The notes under the pieces were generated by a model. That model saw only the letters and a list, made by a program, of their open reading frames with translations. It did no database searches and had not been told where the DNA came from. This document shows, piece by piece, positions 8,615 to 16,450 of a DNA stretch of 64,000 nt. The stretch is from NCBI RefSeq assembly GCF_025465275.1, contig NZ_JAODNK010000072.1, forward strand, positions 1 to 64,000. The letters are read 5' to 3'. Both the position numbers and the translations under genes were made by a program. The stretch comes from Nocardia sp. (GTDB taxonomy: Bacteria; Actinomycetota; Actinomycetes; Mycobacteriales; Mycobacteriaceae). Each line of letters opens with the position of its first letter. Within the stretch, counting starts at the first letter, position 1.

Positions 8615-8691
<77 letters not shown>

Positions 8692-8718
8692 GGTCGGGGG
8701 CGGTTTCCGCCCCCGACC
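8692..8718 (+). terminator. tRNA terminator
   Basis: A perfect 12-bp stem, GGTCGGGGGCGG with CCGCCCCCGACC, and a TTT loop starts directly after the tRNA CCA. A short T-rich run (CGTTTTG) follows. Confidence 0.85.
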
Positions 8719-9165
8719 GGTCACGTTTTGTGGACCAATTGTGGACCACAGCGCCTACCCCGGGTATCTCGGGGTTGTCGGGCACAGAGATCATCAACGG
8801 GTATTTCGGGTCCTCCGATGCCGTCTTCGCGGGCCGTTCGACGCGCCGCCAACCGCACATGTCACATCCCATATCGCGGATGCCGCAAGGTTGCGGGCAT
8901 ATCGGGTTCCGCCCTACCTTGGAGAGACTCCCCGGATCCTCGGGGTTCCCGGTAACTGCCGCAGCGGAGCCGGATGAAGCACCGACAGGCAACTGCTCGC
9001 GATATCCGCGGCATGCTGTCGATTCCACGCTCGGCGGAGCCGAACCACATCCTTCGATGTCGCGCCGCCGGACGACTGGGTCCCCGCGTGCGTTGGCCAC
9101 GAAGGCAATTGAGCCGGAGCGATTGTCGCTGGTCGACCTCCAGGGCCGGAGGGAGGTGGTGGATT
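8719..9165. other. non-coding interval between tRNA and xis-like gene
   Basis: No convincing gene is seen. The interval holds a tandem pair of TTGTGGACCA at about 8727-8748, a CCGCAA-GG-TTGCGG palindrome near 8884-8897 and several CGGGGTT-type short repeats. These could be arm-type integrase or excisionase sites (inference). Confidence 0.4.
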
Positions 9166-9393
9166 GTGGAGGAGCAGAACAACAATCACCTATCGTGGTT
9201 GAACCAGCGGATGTACTCGACTGGCGAGGCCGCACGGTTACTCGGTGTCGATACATCGACTCTGCGGCGGTGGCGCCGCGCAGAGCCGGTCGAAGGCCCG
9301 GGCTTCATCCGGATTTCGAATCGGGTGGCGAAGTACCCGGAAAGCGATATCGAGGCGTATCTGGCTGCGCGGCATGTGATACCGGCTGCGTGA
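9166..9393 (+). CDS. small HTH DNA-binding protein, excisionase-like
   Basis: A 75-aa protein with a MerR/excisionase-type winged helix: YSTGEAARLLGVDTSTLRRW, then a wing RISNRVAKYPESDIEAYLAAR. This is the usual form of the Xis (recombination directionality factor) encoded next to a tyrosine integrase. GTG 9166 follows GGGAGG by about 9 nt; an internal ATG at 9210 would still keep the whole HTH. It lies 51 bp upstream of the integrase, in the same direction, between tRNA and integrase. The predicted role is bending attachment-site DNA to favour excision. Confidence 0.8.
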   Translation: MEEQNNNHLSWLNQRMYSTGEAARLLGVDTSTLRRWRRAEPVEGPGFIRISNRVAKYPESDIEAYLAARHVIPAA

Positions 9394-9444
9394 TGGTCGC
9401 AGTCGATCGAGTTCCGGTCGCGCGGGAGCGGCGGGTGCGCTCCC

Positions 9445-10632
9445 ATGTCTGAGATTCTGAAGCTACCGATCGGAACCCGGCTGAACTGCGATATCGAGAA
9501 GCTCGCGCGGAGCCGGTCCGGAAATCCGTTCCGAGCGCGGGTGCGATGGACCAATCCGCAGTCCGGAAAACGTGATTCGAAGTCCGAGACCTTCCCGACC
9601 GGCGACCTCGCCGACGAATGGTTCGCGGAAATGAAGACCTTGGCAATGCGCGGGATCTCGCCCGCGTGCGCCGACGTCAGTCTGCTGGACTACGGCGAGG
9701 CCAACATGAACCTGGCGCTGCGAGGTCTGGAGCAGAAGACTCTGGACCCGTACATGTGTGGTTGGCGGTTGCGGGTGAAACCTACTCTCGGCCACCTCGG
9801 GGTTCCGATGATCACCAACGGTATGGTGGACAGGGCCGTGGTCGGATGGATCGAAGACGACGGCTGCGGAAAATCCACCATCAAGAACACTCTCGCAGTC
9901 CTGTCCCGGCTGATGGCTCAGGCCAAGCGCGATGGTCTCATAGACATCAATCCCGCGCGGGTACGTGGCTGGCAAGCGCTGTACAAGCAGCTCGAAGACG
10001 AGCTCCAGAACCCACGTGCGTTGGCGTTGCCGAATTGGCAAGCGTTGGTAGAGCTTTGCGACGCGCTGGTCGCTGCCTCGGCCGAGCAATACCAAGGCTG
10101 GGGCGACGTGGTCATGTTCGCCGCCTGCACAGCGGCACGCATCGGCGAAGTAGCCGGATGCCGCGTCCGCGATATCGATACAGACTCGTGGATCTGGACT
10201 GTTCGCCGCCAGACCACACGCAGCTCGATAGGAGCAATCGACAAGGGGACCAAGGGAAATCGAGCCCGCTATGTGCCGCTGATCGAGGAGATCCAGGCGA
10301 TGATCGCTGATCGGCTCGCGCCGCGCCGACGCAACCCAGACGCACGGTTGTTCATCGGCCCACGTGGCGGGAGCATCGATACCGGGAGCTTGCACCGAGC
10401 AACCCACTGGGACGAGGTCGTAGCCTCACTCGGATACCGGCATCTGGTACGCCACACCCTTCGCCACACCGGACTCACCTGGTTTGCCGATGCCGGCGTT
10501 CCAATTCATCGTCTGCAACTGATCGCTGGCCATGCCGACTCGCGCGTGACCGAGTTGTACCTTCGCCCGGATCACACGCAGCTGGCGAAGGATTCGAAGC
10601 GGATGTCCAACCATCTGCAAACGGTCGCATGA
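9445..10632 (+). CDS. int: tyrosine site-specific integrase
   Basis: A 395-aa phage/ICE-type tyrosine recombinase. The N-terminal SAM-like core-binding domain is followed by a catalytic domain with Arg232 in AARIGEV, His337 and Arg340 in HTLRH, His363 in GHADSR and the nucleophile Tyr372 in ELYLRP. All catalytic residues are present, so the enzyme should be active. It would integrate and excise the element at tRNA-Pro. The gene reads away from the tRNA. A near-perfect hairpin follows the stop. Confidence 0.95.
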   Translation: MSEILKLPIGTRLNCDIEKLARSRSGNPFRARVRWTNPQSGKRDSKSETFPTGDLADEWFAEMKTLAMRGISPACADVSLLDYGEANMNLALRGLEQKTLDPYMCGWRLRVKPTLGHLGVPMITNGMVDRAVVGWIEDDGCGKSTIKNTLAVLSRLMAQAKRDGLIDINPARVRGWQALYKQLEDELQNPRALALPNWQALVELCDALVAASAEQYQGWGDVVMFAACTAARIGEVAGCRVRDIDTDSWIWTVRRQTTRSSIGAIDKGTKGNRARYVPLIEEIQAMIADRLAPRRRNPDARLFIGPRGGSIDTGSLHRATHWDEVVASLGYRHLVRHTLRHTGLTWFADAGVPIHRLQLIAGHADSRVTELYLRPDHTQLAKDSKRMSNHLQTVA

Positions 10633-10644
10633 CGGCGTAAACCA

Positions 10645-10686
10645 CTGGCGCCCCACACCCTCGTGCGAAGAGGTATGGGGCGCCAG
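10645..10686 (+). terminator. hairpin terminator of the integrase gene
   Basis: CTGGCGCCCCA pairs with TGGGGCGCCAG, extended by ACC/GGT after one mismatch, around a 12-nt loop, 13 nt past the integrase stop. Confidence 0.65.
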
Positions 10687-10860
10687 CTGGGTAATCGTCA
10701 ATGGTCGCAAAGCTATTGACGCGGAGATACTAACCGATCACGCATGTAGCAAGGCGGCTGCCTGGCAGAGAATCCTCCGGCGGAAGTCCCGACGTTCGCA
10801 TGCTGCGGCTGATCTTCCGAGTAACCGAGCTGCCTGATCGGCCGATATTTCGAAGTCTGG

Positions 10861-11232
10861 TCAGATCTCGAGTTCGTCGTCGATTTGGCGCAGGTGATGG
10901 CGTGCGAGAGCCAAATTGGCGCGAGCGCGATCTAGCGCCAGGTAGAGGAACAGTCCGGTGGAACGCTGGGCGCTCAGCGGGCGCAGAATATGGTACTGAC
11001 CCGAGAGTGTGATCAGGATGTCCTCGATCCCCTCGTTCAGGCCCAGCTGTTCGATCGTGCGGATCTTGGCGCGCATCACCTCGGTGTTGCCCGCGGCGCC
11101 GACTTGAAGATCCAGAGTCCGGGAACCTCCGGCTGTACCCAGGGCCATCCCGCTGGTGTAGTCGACGACCGCCGCGCCCAGCGCACCGTCGATGTTCATC
11201 ATGTCCTTCAATGCCACATCCAAATTCGACAT
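10861..11232 (-). CDS. roadblock/LC7-like protein, short
   Basis: A 123-aa protein starting MSNLDVALKDMMNIDGALGAAVVDYTSGMALGT (continuous), the pattern of a roadblock/LC7 domain: N-terminal helix, then a beta strand with A-A-V-V-D and a G-M-A-L strand. The C-terminal helices are rich in Leu and Arg. ATG 11232 has GAGAGAGGCG upstream and is preferred over the frame opening at 11319. Roadblock proteins in actinobacteria usually partner with small Ras-like GTPases (conservons), but no GTPase is in this window. It lies 31 bp downstream of a second roadblock gene, so the two may form a heteromer. Confidence 0.7.
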   Translation of the reverse strand: MSNLDVALKDMMNIDGALGAAVVDYTSGMALGTAGGSRTLDLQVGAAGNTEVMRAKIRTIEQLGLNEGIEDILITLSGQYHILRPLSAQRSTGLFLYLALDRARANLALARHHLRQIDDELEI

Positions 11233-11263
11233 CGTTCGCCTCTCTCCCGCATTGTGGTGCGGC

Positions 11264-11737
11264 TCAGTGGATTTTCGGAGCTTCGGGCCGGGATCCGTTG
11301 GATGCCACCGCGAATCCACTACTGGTCATCATCATTTCCGCCGGCGCGACAGCTGGGGTCAACAGTTCCTCGATCGCCCGGGCCACCGGACGCGCTTCCA
11401 GATGCACCCGTCCCAGAACGGCGTCGGTGTCGGTCAGGACGGTCAGCAGCGCGGCCGGTCCCGCGGCGTAGACGACCACGTGTCCCCCGCCGCTGTCGAT
11501 GGTCACCTCGTGCAGGTTCGAACCATGGGTCGTCGCAACGAATGTCAGCGACAGCGAAAGCTGCGCGGCCGCCAGGGCGGCGATACCGGTGGGCTCGATC
11601 ACCTCGGGCAGATCAGCAGCGATCAGCAGACCGTCACTCGACGCCACGACCGCACCGACCAGGTGGGGAACGCGCTGCCGGAGTCTCGATAGGTGGGCTT
11701 CGATGTCACTGTTCGGCGATTCCCGGTGAGAGTGCAA
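11264..11737 (-). CDS. roadblock/LC7 domain protein
   Basis: A 157-aa protein with a recognisable roadblock/LC7 core: LRQRVPHLVGAVVASSDGLLIAADLP, then a helix rich in Ala (GIAALAAAQLSLS), then the strands EVTIDSGGGHVVVYAAG and an Ala/Leu-rich C-terminal helix. In Streptomyces such proteins (CvnB type) regulate Ras-like GTPases. Here it forms a two-gene leftward unit with the shorter roadblock gene and lacks the usual histidine kinase, DUF742 and GTPase neighbours. Function is unknown; polarity or gliding-type regulation would be speculation. Confidence 0.8.
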   Translation of the reverse strand: MHSHRESPNSDIEAHLSRLRQRVPHLVGAVVASSDGLLIAADLPEVIEPTGIAALAAAQLSLSLTFVATTHGSNLHEVTIDSGGGHVVVYAAGPAALLTVLTDTDAVLGRVHLEARPVARAIEELLTPAVAPAEMMMTSSGFAVASNGSRPEAPKIH

Positions 11738-12369
11738 ACAAATCGCCCCTTTCTGGACTGTTCCCCGAGGTCATTCGTCCCACCGCGACCGACGCCGACC
11801 ATTCGGACAGCCCGCTCGTGAATGAGATCAGCTCGACCGCGAGCGTCATCCATCCCCGCACGCAGCACATTCCATTCAGCTGAGGGCGAGTTCTATTGGG
11901 TCGCTGCACTATTCGCGTGCGCGTACGTTATTGCACCTACCGAACCGAAACCCCGACAAAAATCTGCCGCAGCATCGGTTCCGAACTAGTTCGGCAACCT
12001 GGACTGGCAGCTCGGTGTCGACCGGCCCCCTTGGGGCACTGATGTTTTCGCTACGTTAGCTAGGCTTTTACAGCATAGCGGGGTGATGGCGAATGCGCAG
12101 CTACAAATCCGGTTGCGGCAGGAATCGGCACTGCCCCCTTCCCGGGCAACCGCGCCGCTGCAGGCGAATCCGCACGCCAGCATGCCGAATAATGCTGAGC
12201 GACTTACCTACTCGCCCACGCATCTCAGCCGATCCCTACTGGTATACCTCCAACTCAATGGCAGGAACGAGCCATCATCCATCGAAGCCACACTCGAACC
12301 GGACACACGACACCCACATCGGTCGGCAATGACGTGCCAGCTCGCGCGCCGGTTCTTCGATTGACGGGG
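11738..12369. other. intergenic region with a 14-bp palindrome
   Basis: No supported gene. It is locally A+T-richer. It carries the perfect palindrome CCGAACTAGTTCGG at 11981-11994, which extends after one mismatch to GTT...AAC (11978-11998). This is a plausible operator upstream of the leftward roadblock pair. Confidence 0.4.
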
Positions 12370-12720
12370 TTACCGACGCGGGTTGGCACGGTCGGGATCG
12401 GCGAGGCGGGCGGCGATGGCGGCCAGAACGATGGGCACATCGCGGGCGGGCAGCAGCGCGGAGTGATGATGCGCGGCCACGCCGATGCTGTCACGGATCT
12501 CGCAGTGGTAGCGGCACCAGCGCGCGCCGGCGGCGGCCGGTTCGCGGGCGAGCCGATGCGCGAGCTCGGCCAACGCGGCGGCGACCTGAGCACACCGACC
12601 GGCGTTGGCGACATTCCACCACGGCCGGTCCAGGTCGCCAGGACAGGAGATCTCGACCCGGTAGGTCCATGGCAGCGACGTGTCGGAGTCGGAGTTGGAC
12701 ACACGCTCAGCATCCCACAA
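12370..12720 (-). CDS. hypothetical protein
   Basis: A 110-116-aa protein of unknown family. It contains TYRVEISCPGDLDRPWWNVANAGRC followed by an Ala/Leu-rich helix (QVAAALAELAHRLAREPAAAG) and a Cys/His segment RWCRYHCEIRD, then a second helix IVLAAIAARLADP. Codon third positions are G/C rich as in real genes. GTG 12702 is an alternative start. It sits just downstream of an inverted repeat at 12723-12742, which may regulate it. Nothing here indicates function. Confidence 0.55.
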   Translation of the reverse strand: MWDAERVSNSDSDTSLPWTYRVEISCPGDLDRPWWNVANAGRCAQVAAALAELAHRLAREPAAAGARWCRYHCEIRDSIGVAAHHHSALLPARDVPIVLAAIAARLADPDRANPRR

Positions 12721-12722
12721 AA

Positions 12723-12742
12723 CCTACCGGTCGGCCGGTAGG
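12723..12742. promoter_or_regulatory. 20-bp operator-like inverted repeat
   Basis: CCTACCGG and CCGGTAGG face each other around TCGG, directly upstream of the leftward gene starting at 12720. TetR-family operators often look like this. The regulator is not identified. Confidence 0.5.
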
Positions 12743-12765
12743 GAATGGGCGTGGCGTCGAGTAGA

Positions 12766-13086
12766 TCAAACCCGCTCGCACCGCTGAGAACTTCGACGCT
12801 TCGACTCGGCACACTCACCACCGAACAACTCGCTGCGACCGATGCCCTCGACAGCGGAGTTCGTGGCCGACCCGAACCCCGACAGCACCATCTGGTCCAC
12901 GTCCAGCAGCAGGGTGAGACCGAATATTTCCGCCATGCCGATCGAACAGCCTCCCCAGTGAAGCGTCCGACGGGAAATCCCCGAAGGCTGACACCAGGCG
13001 GGACACGGTAATTCGTAGATACCGAGACGTAGATCCGTGGCCTCGGGTGCTGCGCGAAGCTGCGGCGAGGTCTCGTGGCTCAGCAC
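12766..13086 (-). CDS. hypothetical protein with Cys-rich N-terminal motif
   Basis: A 106-aa frame with G/C-rich third positions. The N-terminal part has LPCPAWCQPSG and then HWGGCS, a pattern seen in small actinobacterial zinc-binding proteins (DUF6907-like at most). A hydrophobic stretch FGLTLLLDVDQMVL follows. GTG 13086 is proposed because it overlaps the stop of the gene upstream. The family link is weak and the function unknown. Confidence 0.35.
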   Translation of the reverse strand: MLSHETSPQLRAAPEATDLRLGIYELPCPAWCQPSGISRRTLHWGGCSIGMAEIFGLTLLLDVDQMVLSGFGSATNSAVEGIGRSELFGGECAESKRRSSQRCERV

Positions 13087-13268
13087 ACGTCGCGGAACTG
13101 GTGCCGCCCGCGACTCGTGTCGGGCAGCCCGATCAGAATCGGGAGTTCGGTAGTGGGGTAGTCCAGCCATCGATAGAGCTGCGCGCAGAACGCGTCGATA
13201 CTGCCGTAACGGGCCAACACCTGCGCAAGCAGGTTCTGCAGATTCGCACCGCTGAGCGACTCGTCCAT
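13080..13268 (-). CDS. small hypothetical protein
   Basis: A 62-aa protein, MDESLSGANLQNLLAQVLAR followed by a segment with CAQLYRWLDYP and a polar C-terminus. Third codon positions are strongly G/C, supporting coding. ATG 13268 follows GGGAGAGCGGG. The frame also opens at GTG 13295. It precedes and overlaps the next leftward frame by 7 bp. No family was recognised. Confidence 0.5.
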   Translation of the reverse strand: MDESLSGANLQNLLAQVLARYGSIDAFCAQLYRWLDYPTTELPILIGLPDTSRGRHQFRDVC

Positions 13269-14151
13269 ACCCGCTCTCCCGCCTCGAAGGGTCACCGCAT
13301 CACATAGTCAAAAAGGTCCCGCCCGTCGACCGCTGGTTCAGCGGCAGTGACTCTACTGCCCTGAACCACATCGACCGTGAAGCACACCATGCCGAATCGT
13401 GCCAATATATTCACCCACAGCGAACCAGCAGAGATCTGTAGCCACCGTCGTCCCTTGGCCGGTGATCCTGCCGCCGAAACCGGTAAACTCACCCCGCGAG
13501 TAGGGCATTCACGACACGCACCGATCATGGCCGCCCTCGACCGCGCCACAAACGGTTCGATCCTGACAGCGTTGAGCAATCCATCCGCACGCTCTGCATC
13601 GAATTACTGCACGGTTTCGCCAACCATTCCCGGAATGCAGTCCGGATACGCGCTTGTCCGGCGGGGTCACCCGAATCCTCGCCCCGCCGGACAGGCCACC
13701 GGATCGGCACACAACGCAGGGTGCCGAGAAAACCCGCCAACCCAGCCCCACGTAACCACCGCAGCGGTACATAGAAACACCATCGCCCGCGATATGGGTA
13801 GACCGCGACTGCCGAGCTCAGGCAGGACAGCGCAGGGGCCAGCGCACGCAACCGTGGAGATCACCGCGAGCAGCGTGTCCTCACCGGCGATGAGCCGGGC
13901 GGCATCCAGCACACAGGCACCAACCGATACCTTCACCGGGACCCTTGCTGTGTTCGGACGCGGTATTGAACTCCGAATAGCGTTGTCTCACAATGCTACT
14001 CATCGTCCATCCGGCCAACCAGGTTGAATCGGCATGCGGCGATGCCGATCACCACAGGGCGCCTACGTGTGCCCGAGCGCCTGCGCCAACTGGCTCTTGT
14101 TCAACACCTCAGGTTTTGAGGGGATGACAGCTTTATCAGTGCGACCGCACC
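13269..14151. other. weakly coding interval
   Basis: Several overlapping frames are open on both strands but none has both a good start and a recognisable protein, apart from the candidate at 13667-13936. A 32-codon leftward frame ending at 13292 (MVCFTVDVVQ...) touches the GTG at 13295 in a GTGA and could be a small gene. Base composition is less G+C-rich than the flanks, suggesting decayed or foreign sequence. Confidence 0.35.
13667..13936 (-). CDS. possible small membrane protein
   Basis: An 89-aa frame starting at GTG 13936 with an AAGGGT just upstream. Third positions are moderately G/C rich. It has a helix-like Cys/Ala-rich N-terminus and one likely membrane segment, AMVFLCTAAVVTWGWVGGF. 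A rightward frame (13377-14027) overlaps it and is less convincing. No family was recognised. Confidence 0.3.
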   Translation of the reverse strand: MKVSVGACVLDAARLIAGEDTLLAVISTVACAGPCAVLPELGSRGLPISRAMVFLCTAAVVTWGWVGGFSRHPALCADPVACPAGRGFG

Positions 14152-14319
14152 TGCGGGGCGGTGGGCGGGCGCACGCTACACCGGCCGCGCGGGCGGTCAA
14201 GCCGCGAGGGGCCGAGACCAGAAACGCCGACCGCCGGATCACTGCGGTGAATGTCTCTGCTGCGGCTTGACCGCCCTTTTCCGCCGCCGGTGTCTACGCG
14301 ATGCGCCCACCGCCCCGCA
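14152..14319 (+). ncRNA. 168-nt structured leader element, copy A
   Basis: Three nested perfect inverted repeats: 16 bp (14152-14167 with 14304-14319), 8 bp (14178-14185 with 14286-14293) and 15 bp (14191-14205 with 14262-14276). It ends 73 nt before the DUF4192 start. A second copy lies at 16081-16250 with the same conserved blocks. It could be a structured RNA leader, attenuator or a small palindromic mobile element. Confidence 0.55.
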
Positions 14320-14392
14320 GGCGCAGCGCACTTGGAATTGCTCAATAATGTGTTGCGTGCGTGGGGCTTCCCCTTCCAGGAGGAGCCACCCC

Positions 14393-15502
14393 ATGGTGTC
14401 GGAGTTGCGTATCAGCACACCTGGCGATCTGATCGCCGCCGTACCCGCAGTACTCGGGTTCACCCCCGAGCAGTCATTGGTCGTGATCGCACTCAAGCGA
14501 CCTACCGAGACCGGCACGCTCGAAATCGCTACCACCGTGCGCGCTGATCTTCCGCAATACAGAACGCATTCGGAGTGCCCGGCGATATCGCAGGTCGCCA
14601 ATGTTTGTCGCCGTTCGGAGATCGTTGCCGCCTTTGCCATCGTGGTCGACGACCGGGTCTCGCCGCCAGTGGGCGACGGCGTCCGCCCGCACCGCGATCA
14701 CCACCAATTGATAGCGGACTTGGACAAGAGGCTGACGGAACTCGATGTCGTGCTCGTCAACGCCTGGGCTGTCGCCGAGTTCTGCGCGACCGCACTGTGG
14801 TGGACTCTGGTTCGTCCGTATCGCCGCGGAACGCTTCCCGATCCCAGGGCTTCCAGGACAGCTATGCTGCGGGTATTCGACGGTTGCCCGCTGTATCGTT
14901 CCCGCGCCGATCTGGAACACCTTGTCGCGGTCGATGAATCGTTGCGGGATCAGGTCGCACGTGCGCTGCCCCCGGCAGCGGCCGATGCGCATCGACGCTT
15001 CTTGCGGGCTGTCCGGATCGGTAATCCCGACGCCTACAGTCGAATGGCGTTGTGGCGCGTGATCGAGGCCATCAAACAGGCGACCGATTTCTCGACGTGT
15101 CCGCCTTCGGTGTTGGCGGAGACCGCTGTTGCATTGCGGGATCCGCAGGTGCGCGATTGCATGTTCGGAGTTACTGCCGGGATATATATGCGTGCTGCGG
15201 AACAGGTTTGGCTGACTTTGACACGTTCGTTGTCGGGACCGGACCGGGCCGAGGCAGCAATGTTGCTGGCGTTCAATGCCTACCGCCGCGGTGACGGAGC
15301 ACTGGCTGGGGTTGCCCTGGAGGTTGCGTTGGCCGCCGACCCCGGGCACAGGATGGCCCTGTTGCTCGACACCGCGTTGCAGTCTGCGATGCATCCCGAC
15401 CGCTTGCAGAAGCTGATTCAGTGCGGCGTAGAGGAAGCTGCCGATCTGCGCGTAGACATCGGTGTCACGCAACCGGATCCGTCGATGTCGGTGACGAAGT
15501 GA
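14393..15502 (+). CDS. DUF4192 domain-containing protein
   Basis: A 369-aa protein beginning MVSELRISTPGDLIAAVPAV, then LGFTPEQSLVVIALKRP, the signature start of DUF4192, a family common in actinobacteria and their plasmids. The middle part has DLDKRLTELDVVLVNAWAV, and the C-terminal half is helical and Ala/Leu rich with RGDGALAGVALEVALAADPGHRMALLLDTALQ, resembling the TPR-like tail of the family. ATG 14393 has AGGAGGAG upstream and is clearly better than the frame opening. Function of the family is unknown; its repeated place in maintenance regions suggests a role in the element's replication or stability (inference). Confidence 0.88.
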   Translation: MVSELRISTPGDLIAAVPAVLGFTPEQSLVVIALKRPTETGTLEIATTVRADLPQYRTHSECPAISQVANVCRRSEIVAAFAIVVDDRVSPPVGDGVRPHRDHHQLIADLDKRLTELDVVLVNAWAVAEFCATALWWTLVRPYRRGTLPDPRASRTAMLRVFDGCPLYRSRADLEHLVAVDESLRDQVARALPPAAADAHRRFLRAVRIGNPDAYSRMALWRVIEAIKQATDFSTCPPSVLAETAVALRDPQVRDCMFGVTAGIYMRAAEQVWLTLTRSLSGPDRAEAAMLLAFNAYRRGDGALAGVALEVALAADPGHRMALLLDTALQSAMHPDRLQKLIQCGVEEAADLRVDIGVTQPDPSMSVTK

Positions 15503-15554
15503 CATCGGTCTGTACGAGCCAGTTTCCTTGGGCTCTGATTGCCGTACGGCAAGC

Positions 15555-15980
15555 ATGTCTTCCGCCCCGCTGATCGAACTGGTCGGTCGTGGCGGCGACG
15601 CCGAAACGGCCGCTGCCCTGCACCCGGAAACGTTCCCGGTCCGGATCGGATCCGGCGAGATCCATCAACAGTTGTGGCATCTGCTCTCCCGGCTGGTAGA
15701 GGTCATCAATCATCGTCGGCCGGCGATGCAGCTGCGTGGCTTGTTGTCGGAGAAGGTCCTCGCTGGGTTGCTCACGCGCGCGCGATGCGCGCAGGGCCGC
15801 TATCGGCTGCATTCGCTGCATGCCTGCCGGTGCGCCGAGAACGTCATCGAATTCTGCGCCACGGTGTGGGTGACCGATCGCCGCGACCGATCACGGGCGC
15901 TGACGGTGGCCGGGCGGTTGGAGCGCCAGCGTGACCGTTGGGTCGCGACCGAACTCCGTTCGCCCCACAACGGGCACTGA
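15555..15980 (+). CDS. Rv3235/DUF6459-like protein
   Basis: A 141-aa protein resembling the small Rv3235 family: IHQQLWHLLSRLVEVINHRRPAMQLRGLLS (continuous, one helix with the family's R-R-P-x-x-Q-L), then RLHSLHACRCAENVIEFCATVWVTDRRDRSRAL (basic, two Cys) and ERQRDRWVATELR at the end. ATG 15555 is chosen; an in-frame upstream start at 15528 exists. It lies 52 bp after DUF4192 and is probably co-transcribed. Chromosomal relatives lie near secA in mycobacteria. Biochemical role is unknown. Confidence 0.75.
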   Translation: MSSAPLIELVGRGGDAETAAALHPETFPVRIGSGEIHQQLWHLLSRLVEVINHRRPAMQLRGLLSEKVLAGLLTRARCAQGRYRLHSLHACRCAENVIEFCATVWVTDRRDRSRALTVAGRLERQRDRWVATELRSPHNGH

Positions 15981-16080
15981 CCAGTGCGTGACCGCCCTGT
16001 GGTCATCCAACTGGAAAGAGACCACCGATACGCCGTTGTAGCGCTTGCTGATTCGTCGTTTTCTCTCCAGTCGCGGGCGG

Positions 16081-16250
16081 GTGGTCGGTGGGGCAGCGCG
16101 CACGCTACACCGGCGGCGCGGCCGATCAAGCCGCACCGAGCCACGCACCGGCCGGCATCAACCGTCACAGAAACGGCACCGATCGTCGGTGCCACGGCTT
16201 GACCGCCCACTCCCGCCGCCGGTGTCCGCGTGAAGCGCCCCACCGACCAC
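16081..16250 (+). ncRNA. 170-nt structured leader element, copy B
   Basis: Nested inverted repeats: 14 bp (16081-16094 with 16237-16250), 12 bp (16107-16118 with 16214-16225) and 8 bp (16126-16133 with 16195-16202). An apical hairpin GGCACCGA-TCG-TCGGTGCC is also present. It shares with copy A three identical blocks: GCGCACGCTACACCGGC, CGGCTTGACCGCCC and CCGCCGCCGGTGTC. The outer stems differ in sequence but both pair perfectly. Confidence 0.55.
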
Positions 16251-16297
16251 ACCCGCACGACGCGCGCAGCACCAGGCGCCGTTGCGGGTGTGGTCGG
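16243..16297 (+). promoter_or_regulatory. alternative 15-bp hairpin overlapping copy B
   Basis: CCGACCACACCCGCA (16243-16257) pairs perfectly with 16283-16297. Its left arm shares 16243-16250 with the outer stem of copy B, so the two helices exclude each other. This could form a two-state switch in the leader of the gene at 16451. Confidence 0.45.
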
Positions 16298-16450
16298 TTC
16301 TGGGTGCCTTGTCGTCGGCTGGCGTGGACATGTCGCCCGGGCCCACGCCAGCCGATCACCACCGTTCACCCACCACCGATCCAGCACCGCCCGGTCTCGT
16401 ACCCGGCTGGGTCGGCTGGTGAATTCCCTTCGCTTTCAAGGAGATTTCCG

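Noticed and set aside
12083..12364. 93-aa rightward frame
   Set aside because: Weak codon bias, no protein-like segments and no convincing ribosome binding site.
13377..14027. 216-aa rightward frame
   Set aside because: Composition is patchy, no domain is visible, and it runs opposite better small leftward frames.
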